In this document: in pieces, positions 1-8,653 of the stretch
How the letters are laid out: each line of letters begins with the position of its first letter
How positions within the stretch are numbered: position 1 is the first letter of the stretch
Assembly (NCBI RefSeq): GCF_014640615.1
Contig: NZ_BMHH01000007.1
Span: forward strand, 62,001-126,000
Source: Paramesorhizobium endophyticum
Lineage (GTDB): Bacteria; Pseudomonadota; Alphaproteobacteria; Rhizobiales; Rhizobiaceae
Direction of reading: 5' to 3'
Length of the DNA: 64,000 bases
Position numbers and translations under genes: made by a program
Notes under the pieces: generated by a model
What the model saw: the letters and a program-made list of their open reading frames with translations, nothing else
Databases searched by the model: none
What the model was told of the DNA's origin: nothing

Positions 1-595
1 TCGCATCCGCATCGGCAATCTTCTCTTCCAGTTGAGCGTATTCCTCCGCCTGGCTGGCAAATAATTCCTTGGCCAACTCCGGCACGGTCCCATCAGCCTG
101 TATCCTTTCAAGCAGCAAAGAAACATGAGCTAACCCCTTGGCCGCGGAAATGCCAAATTCGCTGGCGTACCCCCGGATGGCGTTGGCGAGTTGGGTGCGG
201 TTGGCGATCAGTCGGGCACGAACGCCTACCAGCATAAGCGCTGCTTGCTCATCGGCCGTCTTGACCGGCACGAACCGCATCGTCGGGCGGCTCATTGCCT
301 CGCATAATCCCTCAGCGTCGGCAGCGTCGTTCTTGCTTCGCTTGATATAGGGCTTCGCCAGTTGCGGCGCGATCATTTTCACCTCATGCCCGAACGAAGT
401 CAGCAGCCGTGCCCAGTGATGGGAAGCGCCACAGGCTTCGATGGCGATCACGGTTGGCGGACAGGTCGTGAAGAAATCGATCATCTCCTTGCGGCGCATC
501 TTCTTGCGCAAGACCGGCTTCTCGGCAGCGTTCACGCCATGCAACTGAAAAACATGCTTTGACGTATCCATACCAATGCGAATAATCCTGTCCAC
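1..595 (-). CDS. IS110-family transposase, N-terminal part, cut by window edge
   Basis: The reading frame starts with GTG at 595, after a GGGAG ribosome site, and stays open to base 1, so the C-terminal half lies outside the window. The N-terminus has the RuvC-like DEDD nuclease core of IS110/IS1111 transposases: Asp in GMDTSK, Glu in AIEACG and paired Asp in NDAADAEGL. This family moves DNA through an RNase H/RuvC-like fold, often guided by a bridge RNA encoded in the element ends. An ATG at 571 is an alternative start. The short gap to the next gene (596-627) shows no obvious terminal inverted repeat, as is usual for IS110. Family assignment is firm; whether the element is complete cannot be seen. 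Confidence 0.88.
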   Translation of the reverse strand, partial: MDRIIRIGMDTSKHVFQLHGVNAAEKPVLRKKMRRKEMIDFFTTCPPTVIAIEACGASHHWARLLTSFGHEVKMIAPQLAKPYIKRSKNDAADAEGLCEAMSRPTMRFVPVKTADEQAALMLVGVRARLIANRTQLANAIRGYASEFGISAAKGLAHVSLLLERIQADGTVPELAKELFASQAEEYAQLEEKIADADA

Positions 596-627
596 GGGCG
601 GCTCCCTTTGTTTGAGATCATAACGAC

Positions 628-1458
628 TCACTCTGGCACATTTTGATGCCGTTCGGGGGCCGTCCACTCCAACAGCTTGGCGTAAAAGGCGTAGAGGAAA
701 GCGGCGAAAAGCTGCTGCTTGAGCGCCATGATGAGCAGGGTGAAGGCAAGAACCTTCGTCCAGAAGCCACCTGGAAGATAGTTCCAGCAGAATGCGACGC
801 AGATCATGCAGGCCAAGGCTGGTTCAATGAAGGTTGCATAGGCGGGGATCAGGATATTCGGCCCGTACGGCATGATGCACCAGCCGTTGAGAGGCGAGAG
901 ATATTTGAAGTGGGTTGCGGTTTCTTCACGCGCAAGGGCGGCGAGCGGGCTGATTACCAAGGTCAATAAAAGCACGATGGCCAATAAGCCAAGGACTTTC
1001 TGGCCGTCTGTTCGCATATAGCGCCATCCGAGCGCGACTAAAGCGGCGGTGCTTGCGTAATACAATGTCCCGGCCAGAGTAACGAGCCCGAGGAAAAGCG
1101 CTGATTCCAGAAATGGGGCATTGCAATATGCATTCATGAGCCAGCCCCGCAGGGTCTCGTTCAAGCCGCACATCAGAAGAAAAAGGATAATGGCGGGAAG
1201 CGCCCAGCCGCGACGGGGCAAATCCTTCCGCAGCGCGCCGTAGAGCCAGACCGCGCCGAAGGCCACGGCCAGATTGGTGATGAGCCGAAAGGGCAGCAAG
1301 GCCTTAACTTCCTGAGAGGGGTAAGGCACATGCAGAACGTCGATCATGACCGTGTGGACGCTGAGCGATAACACGGCAGTAAGGCAAAAGCCTACGATCA
1401 GACGCCCCCAATGGATGTCATCAAGCAAACGGGATTTATGCGCTGCCGAGATGGGCAT
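628..1458 (-). CDS. Multi-pass membrane protein of unknown function
   Basis: A 276-residue protein. The start at 1458 is chosen because GGAGG stands just upstream; a longer frame reaching 1602 would run into the 3' end of the neighbouring oxidoreductase gene. The sequence has about six strongly hydrophobic stretches (for example near residues 20-40, 55-75, 85-110 and 150-180), so it should be an inner-membrane protein. I do not recognise a family motif, and no catalytic pattern stands out. It lies between the IS110 element and the molybdopterin oxidoreductase on the same strand, which may be chance. Confidence 0.6.
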   Translation of the reverse strand: MPISAAHKSRLLDDIHWGRLIVGFCLTAVLSLSVHTVMIDVLHVPYPSQEVKALLPFRLITNLAVAFGAVWLYGALRKDLPRRGWALPAIILFLLMCGLNETLRGWLMNAYCNAPFLESALFLGLVTLAGTLYYASTAALVALGWRYMRTDGQKVLGLLAIVLLLTLVISPLAALAREETATHFKYLSPLNGWCIMPYGPNILIPAYATFIEPALACMICVAFCWNYLPGGFWTKVLAFTLLIMALKQQLFAAFLYAFYAKLLEWTAPERHQNVPE

Positions 1459-1549
1459 CTCAAAGCCTCCGGCACTGTATCCCGTTATTTTAGCCTCGTT
1501 TTGGGCCGGAACGCAAATTTGCCGCGCGGTCGATACCGGCCCGCAAGCC

Positions 1550-3655
1550 CTACCCCGCCTTCCGCACCCACACCTTCGTGTCATGGAACGCCGCCCCGCC
1601 ATAAGGCGCTGCAGCGTCGGCGCCGGTGAGTGTGTTGATGCCCTCGCCGCGCTCGAAGGCGGAGTTGGGGAAGATGCCTTCGGAAATCACCACGCCGCGG
1701 CGCTGGCTGTCACGCACCCTTGCGTGCAGCACCAGTTCGCCGCGCTGGTTGCCGATTTCGACGCGGTCGCCATCGGATATGCCGAGTTCCGCCGCGTCCT
1801 GGCTATGGATCAGCAATTGCGGGCGCACTTCCTTGGCTAGCGAGGTCGGCGTTATGGAGAAGCTTGAATTCAGGAAATTATGCGCGGGCGAGGTTGCGAG
1901 GCGGAAGGGATGTTCCGCATCCGCCAGTTCGATCGCCTGCCAGTAATCGGGGAATTCCGGCAAGTCCCGGTAAGGCCCCTGCGGCCCCATGGAGCGCGGC
2001 GGCTTGTCGGGCGACGGGCTGCCGGTCCAGTCCGGCTTGAAGCGGAATTTGCGGTCCGGCCAGTTGAAACCCTTCAAGTAATGGGCGCGCTCATAGTCCG
2101 GCTGCATGTCGAGCCAGCGCAGTACCTTCAATTCGTCGAAGCCGGGCAGGCCGGCCTTGCGCAACATGTTGTCGATAAGCGTGCGTTCATCGACGTTGAA
2201 GCCCGGCATATGGCCGACGCCCAGACGGTTCGCCAGCTCATTGAGAACGTAGAGATTGGGCTTCGCCTCGCCCGATGCCTCCACCAGCTTCGGTCCCAGG
2301 ACGATATGCTGCTGGCCGCCGCCGCGATAGATGTCGTCATGCTCCAGGAACATGGTCGCGGGCAGCACGACATCGGCGAGCTTGGCCGTATCGGTCATGA
2401 ATTGCTCATGGACGACCATGAACAGATCTTCGCGCAGCATACCCTTGCGGATCAGACGCTGCTCCGGCGCGACATTGGCCGGGTTGGTGTTCTGGATCAG
2501 CATAGCCATGACGGGCGGCCCGCCATTCAGCGATTCCCTGTCGCCGGTGAGGATGCGGCCGATCTTCGATTGGTCGAGATAGCGGATATCCGGGTCCTTG
2601 AAGGACCTGCCCTCGATCTCCGACTTGTCCAGCCGGAAAATGCCGGAATTGGAGTGGAATGCCCCACCGCCCTCATGCAGCCATGCGCCTGTCACGGCGG
2701 GAATGCAGGCGGCGGCGTGCATGCTGACCGCACCGTTGCGCTGGCGGGTGAAGCCATAGCCGAGGCGAAAGAAGGTGCGCTTGGTCGTGCCGACGAGACG
2801 GGCGAAGGCCTCGATCTCCTCCACCGGCAGCCCGGTGATGGCGGAAGCCCATTCCGGCGTGCGGGTTTGCAGATGGCGCTCAAGGCCCTTGGGGTCGTCC
2901 GTATAGGCGTTGAGATAGTCCCAGTCGGCCAGCCCGTCGCGGAAGAGGATGTGCATGACGGCGCAGGCGAAAGCGCCATCGGTGCCGGGCTTCAGCACGA
3001 TGCCCATATCAGCCTGACGAACCGTCGCATTCTCATAGACATCGATGGCGACGATCTTAGCGCCGCGCTCCTTGCGCGCCTTAACCGCATGGGTCATGAC
3101 ATTGACCTGCGTCGCCGCGGCATTGGTGCCCCAGATGACAACGCAATCGGCCTTCGCCATTTCGCGCGGGTCGACGCCGGTCAGGCTGCCCGTGCCGGCG
3201 TAAAAGCCGGTCCAGGCCAGATTGGTGCAGAAGCTGTCGAATTGGTTGGAGTATTTCTTGGCGTGGCGCAGGCGATGGATCGAATCGCGCTGCACGAGGC
3301 CCATCGTCCCGGCGTAAAAATTGGGCCAGATGCTTTCGGAACCATGTTCCGCTTCCGCCTTCAGGAAGCGTTCGGCGACGAGGTCAAGCGCCGCTTCCCA
3401 CGAGGCTTCCTTCCAGACACCCTCCCCCTTGCCGCCGGCGCGGATCAAAGGCTTCAGGAGGCGGTCGGAATGGTGGATGCGCTCGGCATAGCGCGCGACC
3501 TTGGCGCAGATGACGCCATCGGTATAGCTGTTCTCCTTCGCGCCGCGCACGCGCCCTATGGTGTGGGCGTCAAGCACCTCCACATCGAGGGCGCAAGTGG
3601 AGGGGCAATCGTGCGGGCAGGCGGAGTGCCCGATATGGAGAACGTGCTTGTTCAT
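1550..3655 (-). CDS. Molybdopterin oxidoreductase with N-terminal [4Fe-4S] site
   Basis: A 701-residue member of the bis-MGD (DMSO reductase/formate dehydrogenase-like) superfamily. The N-terminus has the iron-sulfur pattern CPHDCPSTC followed by a fourth Cys in GVICAK. The molybdopterin core and a C-terminal dinucleotide-binding domain follow (LATSPAHNFLNSSF, then a region with GDRVEIGN). There is no twin-arginine signal, so the enzyme is probably cytoplasmic. The substrate cannot be read from sequence. An in-frame ATG at 3691 lies one base after the stop of the upstream transporter gene (3693-4538) and would add 12 residues; the start at 3655 fits the family N-terminus better. moaD, moaE, mobA and mobB elsewhere in the window could supply its cofactor. 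Confidence 0.88.
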   Translation of the reverse strand: MNKHVLHIGHSACPHDCPSTCALDVEVLDAHTIGRVRGAKENSYTDGVICAKVARYAERIHHSDRLLKPLIRAGGKGEGVWKEASWEAALDLVAERFLKAEAEHGSESIWPNFYAGTMGLVQRDSIHRLRHAKKYSNQFDSFCTNLAWTGFYAGTGSLTGVDPREMAKADCVVIWGTNAAATQVNVMTHAVKARKERGAKIVAIDVYENATVRQADMGIVLKPGTDGAFACAVMHILFRDGLADWDYLNAYTDDPKGLERHLQTRTPEWASAITGLPVEEIEAFARLVGTTKRTFFRLGYGFTRQRNGAVSMHAAACIPAVTGAWLHEGGGAFHSNSGIFRLDKSEIEGRSFKDPDIRYLDQSKIGRILTGDRESLNGGPPVMAMLIQNTNPANVAPEQRLIRKGMLREDLFMVVHEQFMTDTAKLADVVLPATMFLEHDDIYRGGGQQHIVLGPKLVEASGEAKPNLYVLNELANRLGVGHMPGFNVDERTLIDNMLRKAGLPGFDELKVLRWLDMQPDYERAHYLKGFNWPDRKFRFKPDWTGSPSPDKPPRSMGPQGPYRDLPEFPDYWQAIELADAEHPFRLATSPAHNFLNSSFSITPTSLAKEVRPQLLIHSQDAAELGISDGDRVEIGNQRGELVLHARVRDSQRRGVVISEGIFPNSAFERGEGINTLTGADAAAPYGGAAFHDTKVWVRKAG

Positions 3656-3692
3656 GGCTTGATCCAAATCAGCGGGGCGTGGCCGATCCATA

Positions 3693-4538
3693 TCAGCTTA
3701 GGCGGATGATGACGACTCCTATGACGATGAGCAGCGCCGCGAGGATGCGCTGCCAGCCAATGCGCTCTTTCAGGAAAAGCGCCGATAGGAGGATGGCGAA
3801 GAGGATCGAGGTTTCGCGCAGCGCCGAGACGACGGCGATGGGCGCCAAGGTCATCGCCCAGAGCGCCAGGCCATAGGAGCCGAGCGTTCCCACCCCGCCG
3901 ATGAAGGCCAGGGACCAGCGTCCTTGCAGATGCGGCCAGATGCGCTCGCGATGCCGCAGCAGCGTCCAGAGAACGAGCGGGGCGGCATTCAGCACGAACA
4001 CCCACATGGTATAGGCGACGGGCGCGCCGGATTTGCGCACGCCTATACCGTCCACCAGCGTGTAACCGGCGATGAACATGGCGTTGACGAGGGCAATCGC
4101 GGTAGTGCGGCCATTGCCGTGGGCTGCCCTTCGCCGCGCCTCGAAAGCCAGCGCCAGCACGCCGCCCGAGATGAAGGCGATGCCGACCCAGCGCGCGGCG
4201 GGAAGCACCTCGCCGATGAGCGGGCCGCTGACGAGCGCCACCAGCAGCGGCGGCGTGCCGCGCATGATCGGATAGGCCTGGCTCATGTCCCCGCTCTCAT
4301 AGGCGGCGGCGACGAGGCAGAGATAGATCACCTGCAGCACCATCGACATGGCGAGAAACGGCCAGCTCGCCCGGTCCGGCGCGGCCAGAAAAGGCAGGGC
4401 GAGCGCCGCAATCAGCCCCGCCGCGCCGACGACGATGACGGCGTTGAGAAACTTGTCGCCACTCGATTTGACGACCGCATTCCAGCTGGCATTGAGGAAA
4501 GCGCCGAAAAGGACGAGTAGAACAACCGTGCCGGACAT
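3693..4538 (-). CDS. EamA/DMT-family membrane transporter
   Basis: A 281-residue protein with about ten hydrophobic segments arranged as two EamA-like halves (FLNASWNAVVKSS at the start; LRETSILFAILLSALF near the end). Drug/metabolite transporters of this type usually export small metabolites; the substrate here is unknown. Its stop is one base from an alternative start of the molybdopterin oxidoreductase, so the two may be co-transcribed. It is one of three EamA-type genes in this window (others at 31060 and 54197), plus one SMR pump. Confidence 0.85.
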   Translation of the reverse strand: MSGTVVLLVLFGAFLNASWNAVVKSSGDKFLNAVIVVGAAGLIAALALPFLAAPDRASWPFLAMSMVLQVIYLCLVAAAYESGDMSQAYPIMRGTPPLLVALVSGPLIGEVLPAARWVGIAFISGGVLALAFEARRRAAHGNGRTTAIALVNAMFIAGYTLVDGIGVRKSGAPVAYTMWVFVLNAAPLVLWTLLRHRERIWPHLQGRWSLAFIGGVGTLGSYGLALWAMTLAPIAVVSALRETSILFAILLSALFLKERIGWQRILAALLIVIGVVIIRLS

Positions 4539-4673
4539 GGGAGGGGTTACCGGAATCAGAGGAGGCGATATGCGGGCTCCACCGTATCAGCAGCGGTGGG
4601 GGTGGAGGAATGGCTGTTCGCTCGCTTGCAAAAATAGGAACGTTACTACGTATTGGAGCCAGGAGATATCGCC

Positions 4674-4928
4674 ATGTCGATCACAACCATATCGAGCCGC
4701 GAACTGAACCAGAATGTGACCCGCGCAAAAAGGGCGGCGAAGCAAGGCCCCGTGTTCATCACGGACCGGGGCAAGCCTTCGCATGTGCTGCTCAGCATCG
4801 AGGAATATCAGCAATTGACCAAGCAGCGGCGCAGTATCGTCGATGCTCTGGCAATGCCTGGGCTTGCGGATATCGAGCTCGAGATTCCTCGCTTTGGAGA
4901 TCTGCCACGCCCTGCGGATTTTGACTGA
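4674..4928 (+). CDS. Phd/YefM-family antitoxin
   Basis: An 84-residue protein with the Phd/YefM fold signature: N-terminal SSRELNQNVTRAKRAA DNA-binding part, then GPVFITDRGKPSHVLLSIEEYQQL, given here as its landmarks ITDRGKP and SIEEY. The C-terminal tail is acidic and would bind the toxin. The start at 4674 follows AGGAGA; an upstream in-frame ATG at 4653 is less likely. The stop overlaps the ATG of the downstream VapC-like gene (position 4928), the classic coupled arrangement. The antitoxin frame is intact although the toxin frame is broken. Confidence 0.85.
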   Translation: MSITTISSRELNQNVTRAKRAAKQGPVFITDRGKPSHVLLSIEEYQQLTKQRRSIVDALAMPGLADIELEIPRFGDLPRPADFD

Positions 4929-5333
4929 TGTACCTGCTTGATACGAATGTTCTTTCCGAACTTCGCAAGGCAGCCATGGGAAAAGGCAAATCCCAATGTC
5001 GTCGCCTGGCTATCCAGCAAGGATATCGCGAATTTTTACGTTTCCGCCGTGACGCTGATGGAACTGGATTTGGGAATTTTGCGGAAGGAACGGCGCGATC
5101 CCACTCAAGGAGCTCTGCTGCGCATTTGGATGAACGACCACGTTATACCCGAATTCTCCCAGCGTACCCTGTCGGTCGATATGGCTGTTGCGTTTCGCTG
5201 TGCACGGCTCCATGTGCCCGATCCTCGTCCGGAACGAGATGCTTACATCGCGGCAACCGCCCTCGTGCATCGCATGACGCTCGTCACCCGTAACGTTGCT
5301 GATTTTAAGCCGACAGGGGGTGACGCTCGTTAA
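4928..5333 (+). pseudogene. VapC-type PIN-domain toxin, frameshifted
   Basis: The first 15 codons read MYLLDTNVLSELRKA, the standard PIN N-terminus with its first catalytic Asp. The rest of the PIN domain continues in another frame: KANPNVVAWLSS, then SAVTLMELDLGILR with a Glu, and a C-terminal PERDAYIAATA with Asp. Removing a single G at about 4981-4986 (in the GGGAAAAGG run) restores one frame of about 134 residues from 4928 to 5333. PIN toxins are Mg-dependent ribonucleases. As written, the gene cannot make an intact toxin. The change is next to a short homopolymer, so sequencing error or phase variation are alternatives. Confidence 0.85.
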
Positions 5334-5400
5334 TCCGTGGGATACCCCGCAACACTGAAACCCCTTGCAGTTCCCCTTCAGGCATGGAATTGGCAAGGCC

Positions 5401-6261
5401 ATGAACTATCGCCATGCATATCATGCCGGGAATTTCGCCGATGTCTTCAAGCACGTCGTGCTCACCCGGATCATCGAATATCTGAAGCGCAAGGAGCAGG
5501 CGTTCCGGGTGATCGACACCCATGCCGGAATCGGGCGCTATGATCTCACTGGAACGGAAGCGGGCAAGACCGCCGAGTGGAAGGAGGGCATTTTCCGCCT
5601 TCTCCACGGCACGGTCCCACCCGACGCGGCGGAGCTTCTTGCGCCCTTTCTCGACATCATCAGGGCGGAGAATGCGAGCGATAGCCTGAACGCCTATCCC
5701 GGCTCCCCGCTTCTGGCGCGGCGGCTGATGCGCAGGCAGGACCGGCTCTCGGCGCTTGAGCTACATCCCGAAGACGCAAAGACGCTCGCCGATCTCTTCG
5801 CCGGGGATCATCAGGTTCGCGTCATCCATCTCGACGGCTGGCTGGCGCTGGGCGCGCATCTGCCACCCAAGGAAAAGCGCGGCCTCGTACTGGTCGATCC
5901 GCCCTTCGAGCTACCGGGCGAATTCGACCGGCTGGTGGATGGCCTCGTCAGGGCGCATAAGAGACTTCCGGGCGGCACCTATGCGCTCTGGTATCCGGTA
6001 AAGGACCGGCAGGAAGTAAAGCGCTTCGTCGCAAGGCTGCGTGAAACGAGCATCCCGAAAATATTGCGGCTGGAACTGGCGATCCGCCCGCCCTCGCCCG
6101 AGCCACGGCTCGACGGCACCGGCATGATCGTCGTCAACCCGCCCTATACGCTCGAAGGCGAGATGAAACTGTTGCTTCCCTGCCTCACTAACCTGTTGAG
6201 CGAAGCAAAAGGCGGATCGTTTGCAATAGAGTGGATACGAGGCGAGCAGGTTAACGCTTGA
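5401..6261 (+). CDS. rlmJ: 23S rRNA (adenine(2030)-N6)-methyltransferase
   Basis: A 286-residue RlmJ protein. The start MNYRHAYHAGNFADVFKH is the family's signature N-terminus, so ATG 5401 is preferred over the upstream in-frame ATG at 5365. The SAM-binding part shows IDTHAGIGRYDL, and the catalytic (N/D)PPF-type motif is DPPFEL near residue 170. The enzyme methylates A2030 of 23S rRNA in the cytoplasm. It begins 67 bases after the broken VapC gene, on the same strand, without sign of functional linkage. Confidence 0.95.
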   Translation: MNYRHAYHAGNFADVFKHVVLTRIIEYLKRKEQAFRVIDTHAGIGRYDLTGTEAGKTAEWKEGIFRLLHGTVPPDAAELLAPFLDIIRAENASDSLNAYPGSPLLARRLMRRQDRLSALELHPEDAKTLADLFAGDHQVRVIHLDGWLALGAHLPPKEKRGLVLVDPPFELPGEFDRLVDGLVRAHKRLPGGTYALWYPVKDRQEVKRFVARLRETSIPKILRLELAIRPPSPEPRLDGTGMIVVNPPYTLEGEMKLLLPCLTNLLSEAKGGSFAIEWIRGEQVNA

Positions 6262-6323
6262 CCGAAGCCCGGCGGTAGCCGAAGGTGAATCATATGCTCC
6301 ACTACCGATACAGGAATTGGTCA

Positions 6324-6794
6324 ATGAAGCGCTTCGGACAATTCAGCCATATGCTTGCCTCTGCGGCATTTGCCCTTGCAACCGTCCTTTCCGCAGGCGG
6401 TCTTTCATCCACGCCTGCCGGAGCAGCCGATCTTCTGGCGACGCGCGGGGATTATGCCGATACCGGCGGCGTCTGCAGCGACCAGCGCGTGCTGAAATCC
6501 ATCGTCTCGCGCTTCAGCTATCAGGTCACCCACGTGCCCAATCTGCCGCAGGTCGGCATTTCCGCTTTCAGCAACATCTCCCAGAACCATTTCGAGCCCG
6601 GCGTGACGCCTCCGCTGATCACCCGCTATTACTGCCGCGGGACGGCAGTCCTCTCCGATGGCGACCAGCGGCCCGTCTGGTACATGATAGAGGAAGGCCA
6701 GGGCTTCGCCTCGATCGGCGACAATGTCGAGTTCTGCGTCACCGGCTTCGACCGCTGGAATGCGTATGACGGCAACTGCCGGGTTCTTCGCTGA
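6324..6794 (+). CDS. Secreted cysteine-containing protein, unknown function
   Basis: A 156-residue protein with a signal peptide (KRFGQFSHMLASAAFALATV, cleavage probably after PAGAA-D). The mature part has four Cys (in GGVCSDQ, RYYCRG, EFCVTG and GNCRVL), which suggests two disulfides in the periplasm. The ATG at 6324 follows an AGGA; a GTG at 6285 is an upstream alternative. It ends 14 bases before the RNase T2 gene, so the two secreted proteins are probably made together. I do not recognise the family. Confidence 0.65.
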   Translation: MKRFGQFSHMLASAAFALATVLSAGGLSSTPAGAADLLATRGDYADTGGVCSDQRVLKSIVSRFSYQVTHVPNLPQVGISAFSNISQNHFEPGVTPPLITRYYCRGTAVLSDGDQRPVWYMIEEGQGFASIGDNVEFCVTGFDRWNAYDGNCRVLR

Positions 6795-6808
6795 GCGGTA
6801 GATAAAGA

Positions 6809-7600
6809 ATGCAGGGAAGAAGCTTTTTGATCCTGGTGGCTCTTGCCGCCATCGCATGGTTTCTTTTCTCGCTTCTCAATGATGAGGCGCCCAATCCCCT
6901 CTCACGGGCCGCGCGGGATAGCGGTTCGCCGACATCCATTTTCAGCGGAAACAAGCCGAATCCCCTGCCCCAACCACCGCAGGGCAGTGGCGATCCTGCC
7001 TCCGCCCGGGACGGCAATGGTTCGCTGGGCGGCCACGGTTTCGATTTCTATGTGCTGTCGCTTTCCTGGTCGCCAAGTTACTGCGCCACGGAAGGCCGGC
7101 GCGCAGACCGGCAGCAATGCTCGTCAAGCCGGCCTTATGCCTTCGTCGCGCATGGGCTCTGGCCGCAAAATGAGCGCGGCTATCCGCAGGACTGTCCAAT
7201 CGACAATCCCTATGTGCCTCGCGAGCTCGTCTCGCAGATGCGCGACATCATGCCCTCGGCAGGCTTGATGGGGCATGAATGGCGCAAGCATGGAAGTTGC
7301 AGCGGGCTGTCGCAATCCGATTATTTCTCTGCCGTTCGCCGCGCCTATGAGGCGATAACGATCCCCCCGAACTTCCGCAACGCCACGGCGACCCGCGATG
7401 TCGACCCTATGCTGGTGGAGAAAGCCTTCATTTCCGCCAATCCCGGCATTCCGGCGGGTGGCATAGCGGTGACCTGCAAGGACGGGCATCTGGAAGATGT
7501 GCGCATATGCATGACCAAGGATCTCAAATTCCGCAGTTGCGGGGAAGTCGATGCCAATGCCTGCCGCCGGCGCTCGGTTACCATGCCGCCGGTGCGTTAA
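6809..7600 (+). CDS. RNase T2 family ribonuclease, exported
   Basis: A 263-residue protein. An N-terminal hydrophobic segment (residues 5-24) acts as a signal peptide or anchor, followed by a Ser/Pro-rich linker. The catalytic domain has both RNase T2 active-site boxes: CAS1 as FVAHGLWPQNE and CAS2 as HEWRKHGSC, with the two His, Glu and Lys residues present. Paired Cys residues are typical of the family. The enzyme should cut single-stranded RNA in the periplasm. It follows the small secreted Cys protein by 14 bases. Confidence 0.92.
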   Translation: MQGRSFLILVALAAIAWFLFSLLNDEAPNPLSRAARDSGSPTSIFSGNKPNPLPQPPQGSGDPASARDGNGSLGGHGFDFYVLSLSWSPSYCATEGRRADRQQCSSSRPYAFVAHGLWPQNERGYPQDCPIDNPYVPRELVSQMRDIMPSAGLMGHEWRKHGSCSGLSQSDYFSAVRRAYEAITIPPNFRNATATRDVDPMLVEKAFISANPGIPAGGIAVTCKDGHLEDVRICMTKDLKFRSCGEVDANACRRRSVTMPPVR

Positions 7601-7635
7601 ACGACTAAAAAACATCACGGGAGTCTTCAATCGAA

Positions 7636-8232
7636 ATGACAAAACTTCTTTATGCCGCCGCTTCGCCCTACAGCGTGAAGGTGCGGATGGCCGCGCATTA
7701 TGCCGATATCCCGGTGGAGGTCGTGATCGTTAATGCCAATGAGGAGCCGGAAGAGCTGGTTTCCGTCAACCCGCTGGGCAAGATACCCACCCTCCTCACC
7801 GATGACGACAAGACCATTTTCGACAGCCGCGTCATCACGCAATATCTGAACCGCGTGTCCGGCAACAAGCTCTTCCCGCGTAATGCCGACAAGCGGCTCG
7901 ACGCGGAAAAGCTGGAAGCGCTGGCGGACGGCATATGCGATGCGCTTCTCGCCCATGTCTATGAGCGCCGCTTTCGCCCCGAGGAGAAGATTCATCAACC
8001 CTGGCTCGACCGGCAATGGGGCAAGGCCATGCGGGCGCTAGATCTCCTTGAGGCCGCTCCGCCGCGCCTCACAGCCAAGCTCAACGCAGGCCACATCGCG
8101 CTCGCGGCAACGCTGGGTTATCTCAGCCTGCGTTTCGAAGGACAGTGGGAAAAAGGCCGTCCGAAGCTCAGACGCTGGCTCAAGCGGTTCGGGGAGTTGC
8201 ATCCCGAACTGGCGGGGATGCTGCCGAAATAA
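7636..8232 (+). CDS. Glutathione S-transferase family protein
   Basis: A 198-residue protein with an N-terminal thioredoxin-fold GST domain (YAAASPYSVKVRM, then the cis-Pro segment GKIPTLL and the glutathione-contacting DSRVITQYL) and an all-helical C-terminal domain. Ser in the N-terminal SPYS segment is the likely catalytic residue, as in many bacterial GSTs. It begins 35 bases after the RNase T2 gene on the same strand. The substrate is unknown. A second GST, only distantly similar, is at 37112. Confidence 0.88.
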   Translation: MTKLLYAAASPYSVKVRMAAHYADIPVEVVIVNANEEPEELVSVNPLGKIPTLLTDDDKTIFDSRVITQYLNRVSGNKLFPRNADKRLDAEKLEALADGICDALLAHVYERRFRPEEKIHQPWLDRQWGKAMRALDLLEAAPPRLTAKLNAGHIALAATLGYLSLRFEGQWEKGRPKLRRWLKRFGELHPELAGMLPK

Positions 8233-8236
8233 GACG

Positions 8237-8653
8237 CTACGTCCTGTCCACCCGCGCGGTCTTTTGCCGAATGAAAGGCCGTGCGGCGGCAGCAATTTTC
8301 GAGAGAAAGTTCGCGCTGAATCGACCGAGAATTTCGGCGTTCGGATCTAGATAATAGGAAGTCTCTGCAACGTCGTAGTTGAATTCTGAGACGGTAATCC
8401 AAGCTTCTTTCCATTCTCGCAAGCCCGCACGGCGTCATTCAAGTGGCGGGATCGCCAACGCTGTCTGCTCGGAACGGGGCGGCGTTCCTGAGATGGCAAG
8501 CAACAGTACATGGGTGGCTGTATCCGATGGAATGGCCAGCAAAAGACAAGCAGGGCGTTCCTTGCGCCCCTCCGTTTCCCCTCTATCGGCTTGCCAGCGC
8601 CAAAGGTATGGATAGACAAGAACCGATCCCGTTGGTGGGAGCGGACTACTCAT
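8237..8653 (-). pseudogene. PemK/MazF-like toxin with in-frame stop
   Basis: Translating from ATG 8653 gives a PemK-like start, with GSVLVYPYLWRWQAD and then EGRKERPACLLLAI, up to AIPPLE. A TGA at 8435-8437 follows at codon 73. The same frame then continues as RRAGLREWKEAWITVSEFNY and ends with RVDRT at 8237, which matches the expected C-terminal half of this rhizobial/Brucella toxin family. A single C-to-T change (CGA to TGA) would explain the stop. The ATG overlaps the end of the antitoxin gene (stop at 8646). There is no sign of a selenocysteine element, so this is read as an inactivated toxin. Confidence 0.85.

Noticed and set aside
1880-3709. Long open frame of 609 codons on the plus strand opposite the molybdopterin oxidoreductase
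   Set aside because: It is the antisense shadow of a GC-rich gene; the minus strand has the iron-sulfur motif and the family fold, the plus frame has none.
4610-4924. Alternative 104-codon frame over the Phd antitoxin
   Set aside because: It is out of frame with the antitoxin whose Phd landmarks (ITDRGKP, SIEEY) are clear.
8435-8437. Selenocysteine decoding of the TGA in the PemK-like gene
   Set aside because: No stem-loop typical of a SECIS element follows the codon, and the family does not use selenocysteine.
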